This document shows, piece by piece, positions 26,754 to 35,855 of a DNA stretch of 64,000 nucleotides (its first letter is position 1; every line of letters begins with the position of its first letter). The stretch lies in NCBI GenBank assembly GCA_965222835.1, contig CBDCUQ010000001.1:186001-250000 (forward strand), written 5' to 3'. This stretch comes from CBDCUQ01 sp965222835. Lineage in GTDB: Bacteria > Pseudomonadota > Alphaproteobacteria > Rhizobiales > Hyphomicrobiaceae. The notes under the pieces are model-generated. The model was not told the origin of the DNA, did not search any database, and saw only the letters and a list, made by a program, of their open reading frames with translations. The translations under genes were made by a program, and so were the position numbers.

Positions 26754-29045
26754 CTAAATCTTGATACCCTCAGCTTTTGCATACTTTTCCAATGCGCTGC
26801 GAACAGAACCCGTTTCCTCTTTGAGAATCCTGGCAAGAAACGCCGTGATCTTTTTCGCATCGAGCGACAAAATCATCGATTTGACGGGTCCCACGGAGGC
26901 CGGCGCCATCGAAAACGACCGGTATCCGAGCCCGATCAGCGCCATGGCCTCGACCGGACGCCCGGCCATCTCTCCGCATAGGGTGAGACCGACCTTGTAT
27001 TTCTTGCACGCCCTGGCGATCGATTGAAGCACGCGCAGCGGCGCCACCGAAAGGGAATCGTAGCGCGAACCAACCGCCGCATTCGTACGATCCGCCGCGA
27101 ACAGGAATTGCAACAAGTCGTTGCTGCCGATCGAAACAAATTCGAGCTGCGGAAGGAGTGCGTCGAGCTCAAATAACAAGCTCGGAACCTCGACCATGGC
27201 CCCAATATGCAGCTTTGATGGAAGCTTATGTTTGAAGCGCCTCTGAAACCGCACTTCCTTGTCGATCAGCTTCCGAATTTTCTTCATCTCATCGGCCGAT
27301 GAGACCATGGGAATCATGATCGACAGTTCGCGGCCCTCAGCGGCCCGCAACAGTGCACGCACCTGCACGCGAAACAATGCCGGCCGGTCGAGCGACATGC
27401 GAATGGCCCGCCAACCAATTGCGGGGTTTTCTTCTTTGCCTTGCCGTAGATACGGCACGACCTTGTCACCGCCGATATCAAGCGTCCGAAAGACAACAGG
27501 CTTGCCGTGCGCCTCGTCGAGCACGGACTTATAAGTCTCCCATTGCCGGTCCATACGCGGCATGGTGCTGGAAAGCATGAACAGAATCTCTGTACGGAAC
27601 AGCCCAATACCGTCAGCACCCGACTCGGCTAGATGAGGCATATCCACCGACAAACCGGCGTTGATGTTAAGCGAAATGCGAACACGGTCTTTCGTGATGG
27701 CCGGCTTGCCACGCAGCGCCTCATACTGCTTTTGCTTCCGGGCCCGGAATCGCACCTTGTCGGAGTAGGCAGAAACCAAGTCAGCCGATGGACGCAGGTG
27801 AACCTCGCCTTTGACCGCGTCCAGAATAACGGCGTCTCCTGCGCTCACCCGTTCGACCACGCCCATCGCCTGACCGACAGCGGAGATCCCCAGTGCCTTG
27901 GCAACAATGGCAACATGACTTTGTGGGCTACCCTCCTCAAGCACCAGCCCGCGAAGTCTTGTGCGGTCATAGTCCAAAAGCTCAGCTGGGCCCATGGCGC
28001 GCGCAATGAGAATCGTATCTGGCGGCATATCCCCGGTCTGAAGCGGACCACTCGGGCGGCCCGCAAGAATGCGCAACAACCGGTCTGAGAGATCGTCGAG
28101 GTCACGCTGACGCTCGCGCCAAAATGGATCCGGCTGGCGTAGCATACGCGAACGTGTGCTGTTTTGAACGCGTTCGACAGCGGCATCGGCCGTTAGCCCC
28201 GCTTGAACTGCCTCGTGCAGCCGTCTTTCCCAGCCCCGGTCATGCGCGAACATACGATAGGCCTCGAGAACATCGCGATGCTCGCCGGCGGCCGACAGAT
28301 GCTCGTGTTTCATCATTTCATCGAGCGACGCCCGTAGCCCTGACAGCGCCGTGTCGAGGCGCGTCATCTCATGCGCCGGATCTTCAGCCATGAGCTTCTT
28401 CACCACAATACGCGGCTCATGGATGACAGCATGACCAAGCGCGATGCCCTCGGACATGGGCACGCCGTCGATAACCGTCACCAGCGGCTTGGACAACTCG
28501 AGCGCAGCACTGGTACCGGCCACAGCGCCCGAAACCAGATTTTCCCCGACGACAAGCGCGGTCGCCTGCATCACTTCAATATCTTCGTCGGAGTATTCCC
28601 GCGTCGCACGGTTCTGCACGACCAGAACACCAAGCACCTGTCCACTACGCTGAATAGGAACGGCGAGCAGCGAATGATAGATTTCTTCGCCCGTCTCCGG
28701 CCTGAAAGAGAATGATGGATGCTTCGGTGCGTCTTTTTCGTTGATAGTGACGTTGAGCTCCGCGCAACGGCCAACGAGCCCTTCACCCTTCTTCATTCGG
28801 GTCCTATGGACCGCGCCCGGCTTCAGGCCCTCGGAGGCGAACAACTCAAGCGATCCGTCTTGGCGCTTGAGATAGAGCGAGCAGACGTCAGCCACCATCA
28901 CGCCGGCGATCTGGCGCACAATACTGTCGAGCTTTTTCTGACCGCTGGCCGTTTCGGCCATGATATCGCGCAGCCGCCGCATGATGATGCGCAGCGCCGG
29001 CTCCGACGGTATGACAGTCAGCTCTTCGCCTCGTTTGGACGGCAT
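26754..29045 (-). CDS. ptsP: PEP-protein phosphotransferase of the nitrogen PTS (GAF-PtsP)
   Basis: A 763-residue enzyme I-Ntr. An N-terminal GAF domain (about residues 20-165) is followed by the EI phospho-transfer domain with the active His of GSPQSHVAIVAKALG (near residue 375) and the PEP-binding barrel with GLFRTEILFM, FRTLDIGGDK and SNDLLQF...LTLCGEMAGRP. It passes phosphate from PEP to NPr in a regulatory relay that controls nitrogen, potassium and carbon metabolism. GAF sensing of glutamine or 2-oxoglutarate is known in relatives. In Rhizobiales it is typically next to lysC, as here (same strand, about 170 bases). Confidence 0.96.
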   Translation of the reverse strand: MPSKRGEELTVIPSEPALRIIMRRLRDIMAETASGQKKLDSIVRQIAGVMVADVCSLYLKRQDGSLELFASEGLKPGAVHRTRMKKGEGLVGRCAELNVTINEKDAPKHPSFSFRPETGEEIYHSLLAVPIQRSGQVLGVLVVQNRATREYSDEDIEVMQATALVVGENLVSGAVAGTSAALELSKPLVTVIDGVPMSEGIALGHAVIHEPRIVVKKLMAEDPAHEMTRLDTALSGLRASLDEMMKHEHLSAAGEHRDVLEAYRMFAHDRGWERRLHEAVQAGLTADAAVERVQNSTRSRMLRQPDPFWRERQRDLDDLSDRLLRILAGRPSGPLQTGDMPPDTILIARAMGPAELLDYDRTRLRGLVLEEGSPQSHVAIVAKALGISAVGQAMGVVERVSAGDAVILDAVKGEVHLRPSADLVSAYSDKVRFRARKQKQYEALRGKPAITKDRVRISLNINAGLSVDMPHLAESGADGIGLFRTEILFMLSSTMPRMDRQWETYKSVLDEAHGKPVVFRTLDIGGDKVVPYLRQGKEENPAIGWRAIRMSLDRPALFRVQVRALLRAAEGRELSIMIPMVSSADEMKKIRKLIDKEVRFQRRFKHKLPSKLHIGAMVEVPSLLFELDALLPQLEFVSIGSNDLLQFLFAADRTNAAVGSRYDSLSVAPLRVLQSIARACKKYKVGLTLCGEMAGRPVEAMALIGLGYRSFSMAPASVGPVKSMILSLDAKKITAFLARILKEETGSVRSALEKYAKAEGIKI

Positions 29046-29216
29046 AACCCAATGCCATTCGAATTGGCTGCACGACCTGCAACCGTGAACATCTCATTCC
29101 CACCCGGGACCACAAGGGCACCGGAACCATGTCGACGTAAGGAGCTTTGGCCACAGGCCGGTCACCTGCCCCTCAGTTCAACTCTCGTCCCATACGCGGA
29201 AACGGAACCGCATGCA

Positions 29217-30479
29217 CTACGCCGCGTCGAGACCAAATAGTGTATGCAGCGCCCGAACTGCAAGCTCAGCATACGCTGCATCGATTAAAACACTGATTTT
29301 GATCTCAGACGTTGTAATCGCAAGAATGTTGATGCCTTTTTCGCTGAGCGCCTTGAACATTTGCGCTGCAACACCGGCATGGCTCCGCATACCGATCCCA
29401 ATCACCGATATTTTGGCAACATCTGCTGAACTGCTAAGATCGAAATAGCCGATATCCTTTTTGGCCTTTTTGATGACCTCCAGAGCCCGCGGCAGCTCTG
29501 AGGCCTGTACGGTAAACGTCATATTGGCGTGCTTGCCATCGTTCGAAACGTTTTGCACGATCATGTCGACGTTAATCGAGGCATCCGCAAGCGGGCCAAA
29601 GATCCGCGCGGCAACGCCGGGCTTATCCGCCACCTTGTGAATGGTGATCTTCGCCTCGTCCTTAGCGTAGGCGATACCGCTGACGACCTGCTGTTCCACG
29701 ATCTCATCCTCGTCGCAAACAATCGTTCCGTTCTCTTCAAGATGATCGAGACGCACCGGCGCCATGTCCTCTGGTGCTGCAAAACTCGACAGGACACGCG
29801 TTCTGATGCGATGCACCATCGCCAGTTCGACCGAACGCGTTTGCAGGATTTTGGATCCTGCAGACGCCATCTCCAGCATTTCCTCGTAGGAAACGCGAGA
29901 TAGACGCTTGGCTTTGTGTACGATGCGCGGATCGGTCGTATAAACACCGTCAACATCAGTATAGATGTCACAAACATCAGCGTTCAAGGCCACCGCAATC
30001 GCCACCGCGCTCGTATCCGAGCCTCCCCGCCCAAGCGTTGCGATCCGATTGCTACGCGGCTCGATGCCCTGAAAACCCGTGACGACGGCCACTTCGCCCG
30101 ACTCGATGGAGGCCCTCAAAGCGTCGCCGGACACATCGAGAATGCGTGCTGAACCGTGGGCCGCACTCGTCTCGAGCGGGATTTGCCAACCCTGCCAAGA
30201 GCGCGCCTTGACCCCCATCGCCTGCAATGCGATCGCCAAGAGCCCTGCCGAAACCTGTTCGCCCGAAGCCACAACCGCATCATACTCACGTTTGTCGTGG
30301 AGCTCCGAAGCATCATTGACCCAGGCGACCAGTTGATTGGTCGCGCCTGCCATGGCCGATACGACAACAGCAACCTTGTTGCCGGCATCCGCCTCGCGTT
30401 TCACGTGACGCGCGACATTCCGTATGTGATCAAGATCTGCGACGGAGGTTCCGCCGAATTTCATCACGACAACAGCCAT
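29217..30479 (-). CDS. lysC: Aspartate kinase
   Basis: A 420-residue aspartokinase, first step of the lysine, threonine and methionine pathway. The kinase domain begins KFGGTSVAD and has GRGGSDTSAVAIA and DVDGVYTTDPRIV. Two ACT domains (about residues 265-410), which carry feedback inhibition, follow, with FTVQASELPRAL and GINILAITTSEIKISVLI. Because the length is that of the alpha subunit of the hetero-oligomeric type, an internal start could give a beta subunit. The ATG at 30479 is used (alternative 30464); the frame runs to 30626 without family features. Lies upstream of ptsP. Confidence 0.95.
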   Translation of the reverse strand: MAVVVMKFGGTSVADLDHIRNVARHVKREADAGNKVAVVVSAMAGATNQLVAWVNDASELHDKREYDAVVASGEQVSAGLLAIALQAMGVKARSWQGWQIPLETSAAHGSARILDVSGDALRASIESGEVAVVTGFQGIEPRSNRIATLGRGGSDTSAVAIAVALNADVCDIYTDVDGVYTTDPRIVHKAKRLSRVSYEEMLEMASAGSKILQTRSVELAMVHRIRTRVLSSFAAPEDMAPVRLDHLEENGTIVCDEDEIVEQQVVSGIAYAKDEAKITIHKVADKPGVAARIFGPLADASINVDMIVQNVSNDGKHANMTFTVQASELPRALEVIKKAKKDIGYFDLSSSADVAKISVIGIGMRSHAGVAAQMFKALSEKGINILAITTSEIKISVLIDAAYAELAVRALHTLFGLDAA

Positions 30480-30763
30480 CGCGTCTCTCGCTGGGGCGCA
30501 CTTTGTCCGAAAAAGCGATCCGAGGGCCGCTGCAGCAATCCAACCCAGACCTCCACGACAACGACACTCAAGATCCAGACCACCGAGCCAACCGTATGAG
30601 AGGCTGGTCAGGTCCAAGACCCGCATGTATCGCGCTGGAGACTTAAATCAGACGCTTCAACGCCCTATAGGCCTGATGGCGCTCTCATAACGGGAACACT
30701 CCATAACCGCAACAGTGCAGTGCCCAATTGACAAAAGAACCCCTGACAGGTCCCTATGATGCA

Positions 30764-31513
30764 ATGACCAACACGGCGCAAACACTGGACGACGAGGAAG
30801 TCGCGCGATTCGAGCGAATGGCGACCGAATGGTGGGACCCAAAGGGTAAATTCCGCCCCCTCCACCAGATTGGTCCCGCTCGTTTGACGTTCATCCGGGA
30901 CCAGGCGCTGGCCCATTTCAACCGGCCCGCTGGGGGACTGAGGCCACTCGAAGGCCTGTCGATTCTCGATATCGGGTGCGGCGGCGGCCTTGTCTCAGAA
31001 CCCCTCGCCCGCATGGGAGCCACCGTCACCGGACTGGATCCCGGCGAGAAGAATATCCGAATTGCGAAGTCCCACGCTGAGCCCCAGGGGCTCGAAATCA
31101 ACTACCGGGTCGGCACTGCGGAGGACCTGGCAAACGACGGTCATGACTTCAACGTCGTGGCCTGCCTCGAAGTCGTCGAGCATGTACCGGACCCTGCCGC
31201 GTTTGTCGCCACATGCGCAGAACTTGTGCGCCCTGGCGGCTTGATGATCGCCTCTACAATCAATCGCAATCTGAAGTCCTACGCTCTCGCAATCGTTGCC
31301 GCGGAACACATTCTCGGATGGTTGCCGCGTGGCACCCACCAATGGGATCGCTTCATCACGCCTGATGAACTTGCAGACCACATGACAGAAGCCGGCCTCA
31401 CCAGACCGTGCTTCATGGGCTACGTCTATCATCCGCTGGCCGACGAATGGCGGCTCTCTTCGGATACGGATGTCAACTATCTTGCGGCCGCAGCCAAGCC
31501 GAAGACAGCGTAG
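30764..31513 (+). CDS. ubiG: Ubiquinone biosynthesis O-methyltransferase
   Basis: A 249-residue SAM-dependent methyltransferase acting twice in ubiquinone synthesis. The N-terminal FERMATEWWDPKGKFRPLHQIGPARL is diagnostic of UbiG, and motif I reads LDIGCGGGLVSEPLARMGA. Downstream LPRGTHQWDRFI and a C-terminal end typical of alphaproteobacterial UbiG follow. The ATG at 30764 is taken; a TTG at 30728 is in frame but unlikely. It is divergent from lysC. Its TAG stop coincides with the first bases of a palindromic repeat element. Confidence 0.95.
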   Translation: MTNTAQTLDDEEVARFERMATEWWDPKGKFRPLHQIGPARLTFIRDQALAHFNRPAGGLRPLEGLSILDIGCGGGLVSEPLARMGATVTGLDPGEKNIRIAKSHAEPQGLEINYRVGTAEDLANDGHDFNVVACLEVVEHVPDPAAFVATCAELVRPGGLMIASTINRNLKSYALAIVAAEHILGWLPRGTHQWDRFITPDELADHMTEAGLTRPCFMGYVYHPLADEWRLSSDTDVNYLAAAAKPKTA

Positions 31514-31632
31514 AGTTTTGAGGTTTTGGTCGAACCACCCGCTCCCCCACCTGGCCACCCAAAACGATGATGGATTGGGTGGCCGGGTGGGGGACCGGGC
31601 CGGCCAGGCGCGTCAACGTAAGTTGAACATGC
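31511..31632. repeat. Palindromic MITE-like repeat, copy 1
   Basis: Begins with TAGAG, in which TAG is the ubiG stop codon. A short GGTT...AACC hairpin is followed by two 25-base arms (left at 31538-31562, right at 31573-31597, approximate) matching at 23 positions around an AACGATGATGG-like centre, and the end reads GTCAACGTAAGTTGAACATG. It fills the gap between the convergent ubiG and mmcB genes and could act as a bidirectional terminator. Copy 2 at 35732 is in the same orientation and nearly identical over the core. Confidence 0.85.
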
Positions 31633-31643
31633 GCTTCCCCGCG

Positions 31644-32150
31644 TCACGACTCCTTGGAGATCACCTGACGGAGCGGCGGATCGAGCGTGAGCGACAGCCT
31701 GAGCGCGGACGCCCGGGCAAAACGTAAGGTCATCGACTTTCGTCGCGCCGGCGCAAGCCGGTGCTCGGGCGCGTCGCGAACAACTTCACCACCGAATCTG
31801 TCCGTCAGCACCAGCCCAGTCTCCTCAGGCAGGATGTCGACAGGAAAGTCCGGCTTCACCGCAAAAAACAGACGGTCGCAAAAATCTTTATACTCTGGCC
31901 ACTTCTGATCGGAGCGGAAGTCTTCGACGCTGGATTTGATCTCAAGAATCCAAATTTCGCCTTTTGGAGAAAGGACAACCAGATCTGCCCGCCGCCCATT
32001 TGGCAACGGTAACTCGGCAACAGACGCCATCCCCAGCCGCGCCATAAGCCGCACGGCCCCCCGCCCGATCTCAGCTGCCGCAGGCGACTGCCTGCCGTCC
32101 GCAAACTGGGAAAGCGCCAGATCGTCCCCTTTTTCCTCGGTCGTCGTCAT
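31644..32150 (-). CDS. mmcB: MmcB family DNA repair protein
   Basis: A 168-residue protein of the MmcB family (first studied in Caulobacter as mitomycin C resistance). It has a PD-(D/E)XK-like nuclease core: SDGRQS-like FADGRQS at the N-terminus, LPLPNGRRADLVVLS, EIWILEIKSSVEDFRSDQKWPEY, and FCDRLFFAV followed by APEHRLAPARR. The E-I-K of ILEIKSS supplies the catalytic signature. The start is uncertain: ATG at 32150 (used, MTTTEEKG) or ATG at 32180. It is convergent with ubiG across a palindromic repeat, and divergent from the Lon-like gene. Confidence 0.85.
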   Translation of the reverse strand: MTTTEEKGDDLALSQFADGRQSPAAAEIGRGAVRLMARLGMASVAELPLPNGRRADLVVLSPKGEIWILEIKSSVEDFRSDQKWPEYKDFCDRLFFAVKPDFPVDILPEETGLVLTDRFGGEVVRDAPEHRLAPARRKSMTLRFARASALRLSLTLDPPLRQVISKES

Positions 32151-32348
32151 GGAACTGCCATCACCGGATGGAACGAGCATATCTGCGGATTGCAAGCGAC
32201 CCCATTGGGTGTAGGGATGGGGTCGGAATGGGGAACTCCTGTAGCGTCACCAATCTGAGTGTCCCCTGATCCGGCCATCGCGGCTCAAGGAGCGAAGGCC
32301 GTTCGCAATCTCCAAGCCGACGCGGAAACAATTGAGACCACACGCCCT

Positions 32349-34871
32349 ATGTTCTTCAAACGCACCAACAAAAACAAGCCTGACGAACTGTCCGAAAAAC
32401 AAAGCGTTAAGTCGGCACATCCCATGGAACCCGCGCGTGCAGCACCAGCTCCCCTGGAGGCTTCCGCCCTGCGGCGCACTGCCGATCCCAAAAAACTTGG
32501 CTTCAAGTCTACCGAAGAACTCGAACCGTCGGCCGGATTGATCGGACAGGATCGCGCCCTCGGCGCGATCGATTTTGGAGCAAACATTGAAGCACATGAT
32601 TTCAATATCTTCGTACTCGGCCCCCCCGCTTCCGGCAAGAGCACCGCGGTCCGCACTTTTCTCGAAACGTTAGCCGCCGAAGCTCCACCACCGCCGGACT
32701 GGGTCTACGTCAACAACTTCGAGGATGCGAACAAGCCCAGAGCCCTGGAGCTTCCTGCAGGCCGGGCACGACCCTTTGCAAAGGCCGTTGTCGGTGCGCT
32801 CGACGAATTACGTGCGACGTTGCCGCAAAACTTCGAAGGCGAAGACTATCAGGCGCGTCGCCGCGCCATAGATGAGGAATTTCGCTTGGGGCAAGAGAAC
32901 GCGCTCGAAACTCTGAACAAGAAAGCCAACAGCCAAAACATTGCACTTCTGCGCACACCTATGGGCTTCACCATGGCCCCGATGCACGAAGGAAAGGTGG
33001 TGAAGCCGGACGTCTTCAACCAGCTTCCCAAAAAAATGCGCGAAGAGGTGCAGCAACGGATCGAGGATCTCCAAAAAGAGCTGGAAAAAATCCTGTCAGA
33101 AGCGCCGAAAGCGGACAAGAAGCGGCGCACCCGCATCGCTGCATTGAACGAGGAAGTGTCCCGCTACGTCGTCGCCTATGCTTTGGCCGACGTGAAGAAA
33201 GAATTTGACGATATCCCTGCTGTTCTCGATTATCTGGCGGCCGCCGAAGCCGATCTGGTGCGGAACACGGCGTTGTTCCTTACCCCTAGCGGCGACGACA
33301 GCGAGATTGTCAAACAGCCTGTCGATACGTCCCGCGACCCGCGCTTCCGCCGTTACATGGTGAATGTCGCCGTCGCCAATGGCGAGGAATTGAAAGGCGC
33401 ACCGATCTACGAGGAGGACAACCCAAGTTATGGCAACCTGATTGGGCGCGTGGAGCACGTGGCCCAAATGGGCGCGCTGGTCACCGACTTTCTTCTCATA
33501 AAGTCCGGCGCATTACACAAAGCGAACGGCGGTTACCTTTTGATCGACGCGCACAAGCTTCTCTTATCGCCTTTCGCATACGAGGCCTTGAAGCGTGCTG
33601 TAAAAGCCAGACAAATCAAGATCGAACAGCCCGCCGAAACCATGGGGCTCATCTCCACCCAAACGCTCGAGCCCGAGCCAATCCCGCTCAATACCAAAGT
33701 CGTCCTCTTCGGGAACCGCGAACTCTACTATTTACTGACCGCGCACGATCCGGATTTCTCTGGTCTTTTTAAAGTGCAAGCAGACTTCGACGACACCATC
33801 AAACGGACCAGCGACAACGATGCCGCCTATGCGCGCCTGATCGCCTCCGTCGTTGCGAGGCACAGCCTCCGCCACATGGACGCCGCGGGCGTCGCCCGCG
33901 TCATCGACGAAGGCGCGCGCAGAGCCCAAGATCGTGAGAAACTGTCCATCGAGGTCGGCCGCATCGCCGACCTCGTTCGCGAATCTGATTATTGGGCTGG
34001 AAAGGCCAAACATCGCCTAATCACACACGAGGACGTGACGCGTGCCGTAGAGGAGCGCGTGCAGCGCGCAGACCGATTACGCGACCGCGCCCAGGAAACG
34101 TTTGAACGCGGCATCGTCCTCGTCGATACGGAGAGCAAGAAGATCGGACAGATCAACGGTCTCTCTCTCCTGCAACTCGGCGAATTCGCATTCGGGCGGC
34201 CAAGCCGGATAACCGCCCGTGTGAGAATGGGCGCAGGACGTGTTACGGATATCGAGCGTGAGGCAAAGCTTGGCGGCCCCTTGCATTCCAAAGGTGTCAT
34301 GATCCTGTGGGGCTTTCTCGCCGGCCGTTTCGCCCAGGACGTCCCACTCGCTCTCGCGGCCTCACTTGTATTCGAGCAATCCTACAGCGGTGTCGAGGGT
34401 GACAGCGCATCGTCGGCCGAATTGTACACCTTGCTCTCGGCTCTGTCAGAAGTACCAATCAAACAAGGTCTTGCGGTAACGGGCTCCGTCAACCAATGGG
34501 GCGAAGTGCAAGCCATCGGCGGCGTCAATGAGAAGATTGAAGGCTTCTTCGACATTTGCAGCCAACGCGGGCTGACGGGCAAACAAGGCGTACTCATCCC
34601 AAAATCGAACGTCCAGCACCTCATGCTGCACGAAGATGTTGTCGAGGCCGTCCGCGAAGGCACATTCTCGATCTATGCCGTTGCGACCATCGACGAGGGA
34701 TTGGAAATCTTGACCGGCGTAGCAGCCGGAAGCCGGGACTCGAAAGGCCAATTTCCACCCGGCACCGTGAACCGGCGGGTCGAGGACAAGCTCAAGAACT
34801 TTGCCCAGCGCGCCAAATCATTCAGCGCGGCATCAAGTGTCAACGCGGAGATCGAACGAGAATCAGCATGA
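32349..34871 (+). CDS. Lon-like (LonB/AAA) ATP-dependent protease
   Basis: An 840-residue protein. A Lon-type ATPase region with P-loop GPPASGKST near residue 91 and a long helical insertion (about residues 150-260, rich in KKMREEVQQRIEDLQKE-like coiled coil) precedes the C-terminal S16 protease domain. There, VEGDSASSAE places the catalytic Ser at about 688 and GVNEKIEGFF the Lys at about 729; the spacing matches the Ser-Lys dyad of Lon. The ATG at 32349 is taken; GTG 32259 and ATG 32424 are alternatives. It overlaps the following unknown gene by 4 bases (ATGA). This subgroup (radA-like/LonC-type AAA proteases) degrades damaged or regulatory proteins; the target is unknown. Confidence 0.88.
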   Translation: MFFKRTNKNKPDELSEKQSVKSAHPMEPARAAPAPLEASALRRTADPKKLGFKSTEELEPSAGLIGQDRALGAIDFGANIEAHDFNIFVLGPPASGKSTAVRTFLETLAAEAPPPPDWVYVNNFEDANKPRALELPAGRARPFAKAVVGALDELRATLPQNFEGEDYQARRRAIDEEFRLGQENALETLNKKANSQNIALLRTPMGFTMAPMHEGKVVKPDVFNQLPKKMREEVQQRIEDLQKELEKILSEAPKADKKRRTRIAALNEEVSRYVVAYALADVKKEFDDIPAVLDYLAAAEADLVRNTALFLTPSGDDSEIVKQPVDTSRDPRFRRYMVNVAVANGEELKGAPIYEEDNPSYGNLIGRVEHVAQMGALVTDFLLIKSGALHKANGGYLLIDAHKLLLSPFAYEALKRAVKARQIKIEQPAETMGLISTQTLEPEPIPLNTKVVLFGNRELYYLLTAHDPDFSGLFKVQADFDDTIKRTSDNDAAYARLIASVVARHSLRHMDAAGVARVIDEGARRAQDREKLSIEVGRIADLVRESDYWAGKAKHRLITHEDVTRAVEERVQRADRLRDRAQETFERGIVLVDTESKKIGQINGLSLLQLGEFAFGRPSRITARVRMGAGRVTDIEREAKLGGPLHSKGVMILWGFLAGRFAQDVPLALAASLVFEQSYSGVEGDSASSAELYTLLSALSEVPIKQGLAVTGSVNQWGEVQAIGGVNEKIEGFFDICSQRGLTGKQGVLIPKSNVQHLMLHEDVVEAVREGTFSIYAVATIDEGLEILTGVAAGSRDSKGQFPPGTVNRRVEDKLKNFAQRAKSFSAASSVNAEIERESA

Positions 34872-35734
34872 TTGCACACGTCGCAGAAGCCGGCGAAGGG
34901 CGCGGGCGCGTAGTACTCCAACTTGGCCCCACCGATCGTGTGAGCGAAGCCGCCGTATCGGCCGCGCTCTTCATTGCACGCGCATTCCAATCCGAAATGG
35001 AAGCTCTGTTCCTCGAAGATAGCCAGCTCTACGACATCGCCGGCCTGCCATTCGCGCGTGAGATCTCACTCTCTGGCCGTCGCGTACGCCCGCTTTCGGC
35101 AACCGACATCGCCCGTGAAATGCGCCATGTGTCGTCGGCCGTCGGACGCAAGGTAACGGCCCTCGCGCAAGAGGCAGAGGTCGCCTGCCGTTGCCGCGTT
35201 ATCCGGGATGAGATTGTGCACGGCCTTGCCGCGGCCTGCGCGGAAAACGGACCCTGGAATCTGGTCACGCTTGCCGGCCCCCTGATGGGCACGGAGGCGC
35301 CGCTCATCGCCAGACTGTTCGAGGAGGTCCACGGCACGACTGGATTTGTCATCACCGGCCCAAAGACCCAGCGGTGCGACGGTCCCGTGGTTGCGCTGAT
35401 CGAGGACGCGGAACACGTGCCCCCCATGCTGCGCGCCGCCGAACGCCTCGCCACACCGGGTCGCCAAAGCATTCATCTTCTGCTTGCGGCGGGAGACGCG
35501 GGAACACTCGAGTGGCTCGAAGGCCAGACGCGACTCATTCTCGGCGACGATACGGGCCCAGAAATCCATACGGCCATGCTTCACGAGCGTGATATCGATG
35601 CGGCCGCCGATAAGATTCGAACGCTCACGGCCGGATTCACAATCGCGCGATGGGGAGGCCGGCTGGCCCCGCGTGAAGGCGACCTCACAGCGCTCGTCGA
35701 TCTGTTAGAAGGCCCGTTGCTGCTGGTACGCTAG
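34868..35734 (+). CDS. Conserved unknown protein coupled to the Lon-like protease
   Basis: A 288-residue soluble protein with no signal peptide or membrane helix. Alternating strands and helices (VVLQLGPTDRVSEAAVSAALFIARAF, ALFLEDSQLYD, then a second half with VVALIEDAEHVPPMLRAAERLA and IHLLLAAGD) weakly resemble two tandem universal-stress-protein-like folds, but no ATP-binding GxxG motif is obvious. It starts with an ATG overlapping the protease stop, so the two are translationally coupled, and it may serve as an adaptor or substrate of the protease (inference). Its TAG stop is the first triplet of repeat copy 2. Confidence 0.72.
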   Translation: MIAHVAEAGEGRGRVVLQLGPTDRVSEAAVSAALFIARAFQSEMEALFLEDSQLYDIAGLPFAREISLSGRRVRPLSATDIAREMRHVSSAVGRKVTALAQEAEVACRCRVIRDEIVHGLAAACAENGPWNLVTLAGPLMGTEAPLIARLFEEVHGTTGFVITGPKTQRCDGPVVALIEDAEHVPPMLRAAERLATPGRQSIHLLLAAGDAGTLEWLEGQTRLILGDDTGPEIHTAMLHERDIDAAADKIRTLTAGFTIARWGGRLAPREGDLTALVDLLEGPLLLVR

Positions 35735-35855
35735 AGCCGGTTATGTTCAAGCAGAACCACCCGCTCCCCCATCCGGCCACCCAAAACGATGATGGATTGG
35801 GCGGCCGGGTGGGGGAGCGGGCCGGCCAGGCGCGTCAACGTAAGTTGAGCATATA
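35732..35855. repeat. Palindromic MITE-like repeat, copy 2
   Basis: Begins TAGAG at the stop codon of the upstream gene. Arms CCGCTCCCCCATCCGGCC and GGCCGGGTGGGGGAGCGG flank the same AAACGATGATGG centre as copy 1. The outer ends TATGTTCAA (35743) and TTGAGCATA (35844) form an imperfect terminal inverted repeat (8 of 9). It lies between a plus gene and the convergent methyltransferase, whose stop follows within a base or two. Confidence 0.87.

Noticed and set aside
31511..35855. The paired palindromic repeats as a CRISPR array or attachment sites of an integrated element
   Set aside because: There are only two copies 4.2 kb apart with housekeeping-like genes between them, no spacers, no integrase and no tRNA target.
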